Position numbers and translations under genes: made by a program
NCBI GenBank assembly: GCA_027475525.1
Contig: JAMWFC010000120.1
Coordinates: 372,001-436,000, forward strand
Length of the DNA: 64,000 nt
DNA from: Macrolepiota albuminosa
Taxonomy: Eukaryota; Basidiomycota; Agaricomycetes; Agaricales; Agaricaceae
Direction: 5' to 3'
Notes under the pieces: model-generated
The model's database searches: none
The model's input: only the letters and a program-made list of their open reading frames with translations
Told to the model about the DNA's origin: nothing
Part shown: piece by piece, positions 57,921 through 64,000 of the stretch
How the letters are laid out: every line of letters starts with the position of its first letter
Position numbering within the stretch: the stretch's first letter is position 1

Positions 57921-58885
57921 CAGAAGTCAAAATAAACATTTAATCATAAGGCTGAAAACTGTAAGCCTCCTGGTAGCAGTCTCAACAAATTATATCTCCA
58001 AAAACACCCCAATAAATACACAGACAGTACAGAACAAAGGGCAGGGACCAGCTCAAGCTATCCACTCAACAATAGTCCAACCACTGTAATGGGGAGGGGA
58101 AGCATGGGAGCTGGCAGAAGTGACGAAATGGGATCAATTTGTGATGATCTAGATCAAGATCAGATCTGACAATGCCCGATTTGACATGACTGAAAGGGGA
58201 AAGGAAAAGAAGCATGGAGGGATGTCAAAAGAAGCATGGAATGCAGGGAAGCGCTAAAAGGGGAAAGAAGGATCTATGAATGGGATCGTGCTAAATGGAG
58301 CTGAAGCAAATGGGGAAGTGGCAATCAGAGACATCTGGAGGAATGGTGGAACAAGAAGTTGAATGGTGGAACTGGTGGCACCGAAACATGCCTCCCAAAA
58401 GGGAAATTGGACTATCAAATATGTTCTGGAGGCTGGGGAGTTGACAACAAAAGAGTCATGTGTAGATAGTGGTCTGTGCACCAGAAAAACAGTATAAATA
58501 GCCCAAGTTTAGTAGAGAATAGACAGGCAATTGATAGGCAAAGGCTCGGTGGTTCCCAGGGAGTGAATCACTTAGGCTGGAGTTTGTTGAGAACCCTCTG
58601 CTTTCAGGAAGATTATTGAAAGCCTTCAAATATATCAATTTCATCATCAAGTCAGTGTGCACTGCAAGTAACCTTCTACACCATCAAGCCCCAGAACTAT
58701 CAGTAATACTCACACCAAGTACTACATCTGGAGCCCACCGCGAGGGGCTTTGGCTTAGAAAGTTTACCAACAAGAAACACTGTCATCAAGTTCATTTGTG
58801 GACCAGCAAGTCAGGTTCACCTCAAGCTTAATTCAAGATTTCATTTGCACCAAGAGGGTCTACCCCAGAGAAGCTAAAGAGGACA
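57921..58885. other. 5' region of G6, LTR/leader not delimited
   Basis: No coding frame. TATAAATA at 58493-58500 is a good core promoter for the plus-strand element that follows. I could not find LTR ends or a primer-binding site with confidence; the 3' LTR lies outside the window. Confidence 0.45.
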
Positions 58886-60322
58886 GTGCCCAAGCAAAAG
58901 GTCAGTCCTAGGGAGCAAGCACACAAGCCCACTACCAGGAGCAGCAAGACCACCACACTCAATAGTGTTGGGGACCCAGAACAAGTCTTGAGATCAAGAA
59001 AGCCAACATCCAAAACAATCAAAATTTCAAGTACAAATCTATCAAATATGCCAGAAGTTACAAGACAAAAATTGCCTCTGTCTACAAGCAGAGATGCACC
59101 TAGGTTCACCCACACACAGCCCACTGAAGTCAGGCGCTTCCTCAGAAAGATGGAGAGTCTCTTCAAGGCTGCAGGGATTAATGATGCTGAGGAGAGGAAG
59201 GAGAGGGTGACAGAGTATGTGGATGCAGAGACAGACAGTGAGTGGAGGGGATTGGACAGTTTTAGTGATGAGTCAAGTTGGGAGGTCTTTGTCAAGGAGG
59301 TCCAAGATTCCTACCCAGAGGCAATCTCTGATGAGGGGAGTGTGGCAGTACTTGACAGGATCTGTAGAGAGCATGCAAGGTTAGGGCAGAATGATACAGA
59401 AGAGATCCATGCACTGGTCAGGAAGTTTAGGGCTGAAGCCAAGAAGTTGAAAGGGGTGCTTGGGAATGGGGCACTGGTTGAGAAGTTCACTAAGTGCTTC
59501 ACCCCAGCCTTCAGGGAACTTATTCTGGCCCAGGCCTTGCAAAAATATGGTCATTATAGTGACATAACCAGGAGGAGACACAAGGATGATAGATATGATC
59601 TGAAGGAAATCATCAATGTGGTGGCTATTTTGGTTGATTCTGGAACCTCATTCAGGGACAATGACAGTCCACAGGAGAAGGTCCCAGGGGTGATCAAAGT
59701 CAAGCAGGAGCCAGATTTGGAGACTGAGGGGAGGTTAGCTAACCTCCAGGATGGAGTCATGGCTCTGGGGAAGGAGATGAGCAGTCTGAGGGGGTTCATG
59801 CAGACCATGAACAATGAGTGGAAGGCAAAGAGCCAGGTTCCTATGCAGGGAGGTCTGCAGAATAGGATGGGGATGCCTGCTCAGGCCTTGCAGACTGTTC
59901 AGTTTCAAGGAGGCAACAGTTCAGCAGCAGGAATAAACTGTTATCATTGTTGGGAGTTGGGACACAGGACCAATGACTGTGAATACCTCAGGGCTCAAGT
60001 CCAAGAGGGCAAGCTTATTCTTTTTGAAGGCAGGCCTAGGCTACCTTCTGGGGATCCCATTCCCAGGAGTCCACCTAATGTGTCTCCAAAAGAGAGGGTC
60101 AATGCTATCATGGACTCTAAGGCTGCTGCCTTCTATGGGTGGGTAGAGGAACCAGTAACAGTTGTGCCTAGTGTGGCTACTTATGTGCAGGCAGTGCCCA
60201 AAGAGAGGGGGGATTTGGAGAAGAAGATAGAAGAACTGCAGAGCTTGGTGGCAAGTCTGATAACTACTAGGAGTCAGACTTATGAGAAGAACACTCAGCA
60301 GCAGAAGCAGGAGGGTTTTTAG
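58886..60322 (+). CDS. G6 gag (478 aa)
   Basis: Start MPKQKVSPREQAHKPTTRSS, basic. Retrotransposon gag core about residues 75-250 (RRFLRKMESLFKAAGINDAE; a helical, acidic capsid-like region). Zinc knuckle CYHCWELGHRTNDC (C-x2-C-x4-H-x4-C) near 352-365. Probable C-terminal coiled coil (EKKIEELQSLVASLI). Ends in TAG at 60320, directly after the slippery heptamer GGGTTTT. Packages element RNA into particles (family role). Confidence 0.9.
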   Translation: MPKQKVSPREQAHKPTTRSSKTTTLNSVGDPEQVLRSRKPTSKTIKISSTNLSNMPEVTRQKLPLSTSRDAPRFTHTQPTEVRRFLRKMESLFKAAGINDAEERKERVTEYVDAETDSEWRGLDSFSDESSWEVFVKEVQDSYPEAISDEGSVAVLDRICREHARLGQNDTEEIHALVRKFRAEAKKLKGVLGNGALVEKFTKCFTPAFRELILAQALQKYGHYSDITRRRHKDDRYDLKEIINVVAILVDSGTSFRDNDSPQEKVPGVIKVKQEPDLETEGRLANLQDGVMALGKEMSSLRGFMQTMNNEWKAKSQVPMQGGLQNRMGMPAQALQTVQFQGGNSSAAGINCYHCWELGHRTNDCEYLRAQVQEGKLILFEGRPRLPSGDPIPRSPPNVSPKERVNAIMDSKAAAFYGWVEEPVTVVPSVATYVQAVPKERGDLEKKIEELQSLVASLITTRSQTYEKNTQQQKQEGF

Positions 60323-60383
60323 AGAACTCAAGGATGGTGGCAGATGGAAGGGTCCAGCCTGAATTGAGGACACCACTACCACC
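60313..60383 (+). promoter_or_regulatory. Predicted -1 frameshift site between gag and pro of G6
   Basis: G GGT TTT in gag phase at 60313-60319, next codon TAG. The -1 frame runs GGG TTT TTA GAG into the pro frame. Seven nt downstream a possible H-type pseudoknot: CTCAA 60327-60331 with TTGAG 60364-60368, and loop GGTGG 60336-60340 with CCACC 60379-60383. Confidence 0.65.
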
Positions 60384-61338
60384 TGAGAGTGATCTGAAAA
60401 GGCAAAGGGGAGTTATAGAAGTAGGCAAAGGGAACCTGCCCTTTGAGCAGGTGCCTGCTGTCAATGGAGAGAAAATAGTAAAATTTCAAAATGACAAGAA
60501 AGAGCTGTACCAGCCCAGAGTATGGCAGAGAAGGGAGGATGAGATTGTCAGCAAAATATTGGACAATGAGGTGACAATTTCTACAAGGGAATTGTTGAAG
60601 GTGCCAGCCTTGCAGGAGGCTATGGAGAAGACTTGGAGAAGGAGAGAAGGTGCTACCAAGTGGACAGCAGCCAAGGTCTTTGCACAAGAGGATAGAAGTG
60701 CTTCTGTAATGGGCCAGGTCAACATAGATGACTTGCCTCAACCAGGGTACCATATCTCTCAGAGTGAAGAAGAGGGGATTCCAAAGGGATCAGTGGTTCA
60801 TGAGGACTGTGTGGCTACCTTCTTGGAACAGCTTCCACCAGGGGATAGGCCAGAAGTGGTCTATGTGGCCAGAGACTTACAAGTGTTGAGGTCTCTGTAC
60901 CCTAGTGTGAATGACCAAGAAAAGGTAGAGGCTATATTGGATAGTGGGTCTCAGATTGTGTGCATGGCTTTGGACAAGGCACTAAGTTTGAGATTGACTT
61001 GGGATCCTGACATAAGGTTGCGCATGGAGAGTGCCAATCAACAAGTCAATGAGTCTTTGGGGATGGCCAAGAATGTGCCCTTCAAGTTTGCTGAGGGTTT
61101 CACAATATACTTGCAAGTGCATATATTTGAGAAACCTGCCTATACAGTATTACTGGGGAGGCCATTTGATACAGCCACTGAGAGTAATGTGCAGAACTTG
61201 AAGGATGGTAGTGCAATCATCACTATCAGGGATCCTAATACTGGGAAGAGGACTGCACTGCCAACTTATGAGAGAGGCAAGGCACCCCCTAGTGGCAACA
61301 AGGAGGAGTTGGGAAAAGCTTCAGCCTTGAGGAGTTGA
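60316..61338 (+). CDS. G6 protease-containing frame (pro)
   Basis: Open in the -1 frame relative to gag from the frameshift site; first ATG at 60334 (334 codons from there). N-terminal part of unknown function (basic, TRELLKVPALQEAMEKTWRR), then an aspartic protease: AILDSGSQIVCM with Asp near residue 203 and YTVLLGRPFD near 275. Ends with TGA at 61336-61338, 19 nt after heptamer GGGAAAA. Probably made as a gag-pro fusion by frameshifting, as in betaretrovirus-type gene layouts; free initiation at 60334 is an alternative. Confidence 0.82.
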   Translation, partial: FLENSRMVADGRVQPELRTPLPPESDLKRQRGVIEVGKGNLPFEQVPAVNGEKIVKFQNDKKELYQPRVWQRREDEIVSKILDNEVTISTRELLKVPALQEAMEKTWRRREGATKWTAAKVFAQEDRSASVMGQVNIDDLPQPGYHISQSEEEGIPKGSVVHEDCVATFLEQLPPGDRPEVVYVARDLQVLRSLYPSVNDQEKVEAILDSGSQIVCMALDKALSLRLTWDPDIRLRMESANQQVNESLGMAKNVPFKFAEGFTIYLQVHIFEKPAYTVLLGRPFDTATESNVQNLKDGSAIITIRDPNTGKRTALPTYERGKAPPSGNKEELGKASALRS

Positions 61339-61359
61339 TCCCAGATCAAGGAGAGGCTG
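61311..61359 (+). promoter_or_regulatory. Predicted -1 frameshift site between pro and pol of G6
   Basis: G GGA AAA in pro phase at 61311-61317. The -1 frame reads GGG AAA AGC TTC and stays open into pol. Four nt on, a two-part stem: CAGCCT 61322-61327 with AGGCTG 61354-61359, enclosing TTGATC 61335-61340 with GATCAA 61344-61349. Confidence 0.72.
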
Positions 61360-64000
61360 CAGTAATGATAGAGGGGAGTGAGGAGGAAGGTTTCTGGATC
61401 AAGGGGTACTGTGTCAAGGAGAAGAGTTTTGAGCAGCAAGAACTCAGGGATGTGTACTTGGCTGCTTACCATGCTACTGGAAGAGAAGGAGAAAGGACAG
61501 GGCAGTTGCTGGGAGCTTACCTGAATGGAGAGCTTGGCTACCTACCTGAAGAGTTAAAGAGTGGGGGGGAGAAAAGCCAGGAGGAAACTGTACAAGTGTT
61601 TGGGAAATATAAGCCTGTTGCCAAGAAAGTTAGACCTGTGTTGGGTACTACACCAGAGGAGTTCAGGATAGAAAGGAATATCACTGGTGATCCTTTAAAG
61701 GACATGCCACCTTTGAGTCCACATCCACCTGAATTCAGACCTACTGGGAGGTACACAGAGGAGTGCAAACAGATTATTGACCAAGCACATGAAGGAGAGT
61801 TTCTATGGCCAGAAGAGAGGAAGTTACTGCACCAGCTGATGATGCAGCAGAATGAGGCCTTTGCATGGAATGACAGTCAGAAGGGGAAGTTCAAAGAGGA
61901 ATACTTCCCACCTGTTGTTATGCCAGTAGTACCTCACCAGCCTTGGGTGTTGAAAAACAGACCCATACCTCCTGGGAAGTACAATGATCTGTGCAAGGAG
62001 ATTAAGAGGAAGTTGGAAGCAGGGGTTTATGAGAGGTCAAACTCCTCATATAGATCACAATGGTTTGCTGTTCTGAAGAAGGATGGGAAAAGTCTAAGGC
62101 TTGTGCACAGTTTAGAACCTCTAAACAAAGTCACTATAGCTCATTCTGGAGTACCTCCTGCTACAGAAGAACTGGCCAACCACTTTGCTGGAAGAGCATG
62201 TGGTGGGATGTGTGACCTCTATGTTGGATATGATGAAAGGACTTTGGACCCTAAGTCTAGAGACTATACCACCTTTCAGACACCTTATGGAGCTCTGAGA
62301 TTGGTGACATTGCCAATGGGATGGACTAATTCAGTTCCCATCTTCCATGATGATGTTACTTATATCTTGCAAGATGAGATACCTCATGTCACTTGGCCTT
62401 ATATTGATGATGTTCCAATAAGAGGACCTGAGACTAGGTATGAGTTGGAAGGAGGAGGGTATGAGACTATTGCAGAGAATCAAGGGATTAGGCGCTTTGT
62501 ATGGGAGCACCTGAACAATGTCAATAGAGTTGTTCAGCGCATCAAGTATGCTGGAGGAACCTTCTCAGGGACTAAGTCTGTGCTATGTGCAGATGAAATC
62601 ACTGTAGTGGGTCACTTGTGTTCTTATGAGGGGCGCAAGCCAGAGACAAAGAGATATGCAGTGGTCATGAGTTGGGGAGACTGCCGCAATGTCTCTGAGG
62701 TTAGGAAGTTCTTGGGAACTTGTGGTACCTTCAGGATGTTCATCCAGGACTATGCCAAGATCTCAGAGCCTATCAATAGGCTCACTAAGGATGATGTGGC
62801 TTTTGTCTGGGAGGAAGAACAGAAGGAGGCCATGAAGGAGATGAAGAGGAGGTTAGCAAGTTGTGCAGCTCTGAGACCTATAGACTATGAGTCTGAAGGA
62901 GCTGTCATCTTGGCAGTAGACACTTCTTGGATGGCTGTTGGGTTTGGAATCTTCCAAGAAGACAGTACAAATCCAAAACAGAGGACTTGTGCTAGACTGG
63001 GGTCCATTACCTTGAATGAGAGGGAGGCTAGGTTTTCACAACCTAAGAGAGAGCTGTATGGTCTTATGAGGGCATTACAAGTTAGCAGCTATTGGTTACT
63101 AGGGTGCAGAAAGCTTATCATTGAGAGTGATGCTAAATACCTCAAGGGCATGCTGAGCAACCCAGGAATAGGACCTAATGCTACTATAATGCGCTGGGTA
63201 GAAGCTGTACTTATGTATCACTTCACCTTGAGGCATGTGCCAGGAAAGACTTTCAGTATGGATGGTCTATCTCGCAGGGAGAAGCAACCAGGAGATGAAG
63301 AGTATCCTCCTGTGGACTCATCTTTACTGGATGATCCAAAGCCAATGTCCTTTGAGTATCCAGATGAGATTAACAAAGTACCTGGCTGGGAGGAACATGT
63401 GCCCCTCAAGTTAGAGGACTTCATGGATGAGATTGATACAAGAGGAGGCTACTTGTTAGCAGTCACTCCAGAAGATGTACAGGAAGAAGTGAGATTGGGT
63501 AAAGACAGAGAGCAAGGGATAGCCTTAGGCTTACAAGAGCAGAGTACTAAAGCAGGGACTACACTGAATCCAGTAGCAGTCTTAACTTTATCTACACTCT
63601 TGCTGCCAGAAAGGCCCTCTGCCTCTACTGTAGAAGAGTACCAGGAAGAGAGGAGAACTGAGAAGGGGAAAGCCTTAGATAACCTCTTACCCCTAGTACA
63701 GGACTGGCTTAGGCATCCTGGAAAGGTACCCAGAGAGGTGAAAGAAGGGCAATTCCTTAGATTTGCAAGGCAGTTCTTCTTTGATCTCAAGGGAAGGTTT
63801 TACAAGAGAGGAGAAGAGGGGAAGCACAAGCTAGTCATAGAGAAGGACAGGAGGATGTATATGTTAAAATCAGCTCATGATGCACTTGGTCACAGAGGGA
63901 CCTTTGCAACTAAGGCTTTACTGGAGGAGAGGTTTTGGTGGCCAGAAATGGAAGCTGATGTAAAGTGGTATATAGACACTTGTCATGCTTGCCAAGTTAG
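61311..64000 (+). CDS. G6 pol: RT, RNase H, integrase start (open to window end)
   Basis: About 896 codons without a stop, continuing past the window. Linker (EELIPDQGEAAVMIEGSEEE), then RT: QWFAVLKKDGKSLRLVHSLE near 62050, TPYGALRLVTLPMGWTNSV near 62280-62335, catalytic YIDD at 62400-62411, and VRKFLGTCGTFRMFIQDYAK near 62700. RNase H with VDTSWMAVGFGIFQ near 62917, IESDAKYLKG and HVPGKTFSMDGLSR near 63235. Integrase zinc region HDALGHRG...CHACQV from about 63876 to the end. All active-site residues visible are intact. Expressed presumably only after two -1 frameshifts. Confidence 0.92.

Larger units (their letters stand above)
58886..64000 (+). mobile_element. Ty3/gypsy element G6, apparently intact, runs off window
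   Basis: gag, pro and pol in three successive -1 frames with no disabling mutation seen. Truncated by the window end within the integrase zinc region. Confidence 0.88.

Overview
The window is transposable-element-rich genomic DNA from a filamentous basidiomycete, very probably an Agaricomycete. The evidence is one host-type gene with a DUF6535 membrane domain plus ankyrin repeats and 47-49 bp introns, a retroelement with the basidiomycete type of Cys-rich gag and DIRS-like RT, and several chromodomain Ty3/gypsy families. Almost everything else is LTR retrotransposon, much of it nested. I cannot name the species.

Layout. 1-13850: two copies (G1, G2) and an extra LTR of a GC-rich Ty3/gypsy chromovirus. 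G1 is cut by the window edge, G2 has lost its 5' part. Seven exact 77-bp tandem duplications sit in the first 6 kb and look like assembly joins, not biology. 13851-17565: a decayed DIRS-like element on the minus strand. 17881-19878: the DUF6535/ankyrin gene. 20611-22256: three LTRs of one gypsy family (G4), then a decayed G4 pol split by an intact copia element (C1, 23711-29229, identical 345-bp LTRs, TSD GACTG, 1534-codon polyprotein). 29351-34610: a decayed minus-strand copia element (C2). 35978-57920: an old minus-strand gypsy element (G5), invaded by a solo copia LTR that itself holds a Tc1/mariner transposon, and by a full-length third member (G3, 47052-57372, TSD ATATC) of the G1/G2 superfamily. 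58886-64000: an apparently intact gypsy element (G6) that runs off the window.

Main points of interest. (1) All three copies of the G1/G2/G3 chromovirus carry the same extra gene between pol and the 3' LTR, on the opposite strand. It has four exons, a Zn2Cys6-like cysteine cluster, a coiled coil and a conserved C-terminal domain. Its antisense orientation explains how its introns survive retrotransposition. (2) G3 has a leader complementary to a 12-nt motif kept in all five LTRs, the signature of Tf1-type self-priming. (3) G6 has gag, pro and pol in three frames, with a canonical -1 slippery heptamer at each junction. (4) The C1 LTR contains a leader intron followed by an exact spliced copy of the same exon junction. 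(5) G3 protease is a tandem of two retropepsin-like halves.

How the genes work together: each autonomous element supplies gag (particle), protease, RT/RNase H (cDNA synthesis) and integrase, with the chromodomain probably guiding insertion into heterochromatin. The extra antisense gene is probably nuclear, but its role is unknown. Decay is dominated by CGA to TGA and other C-to-T changes, as expected from methylated-CpG deamination or a RIP-like process.
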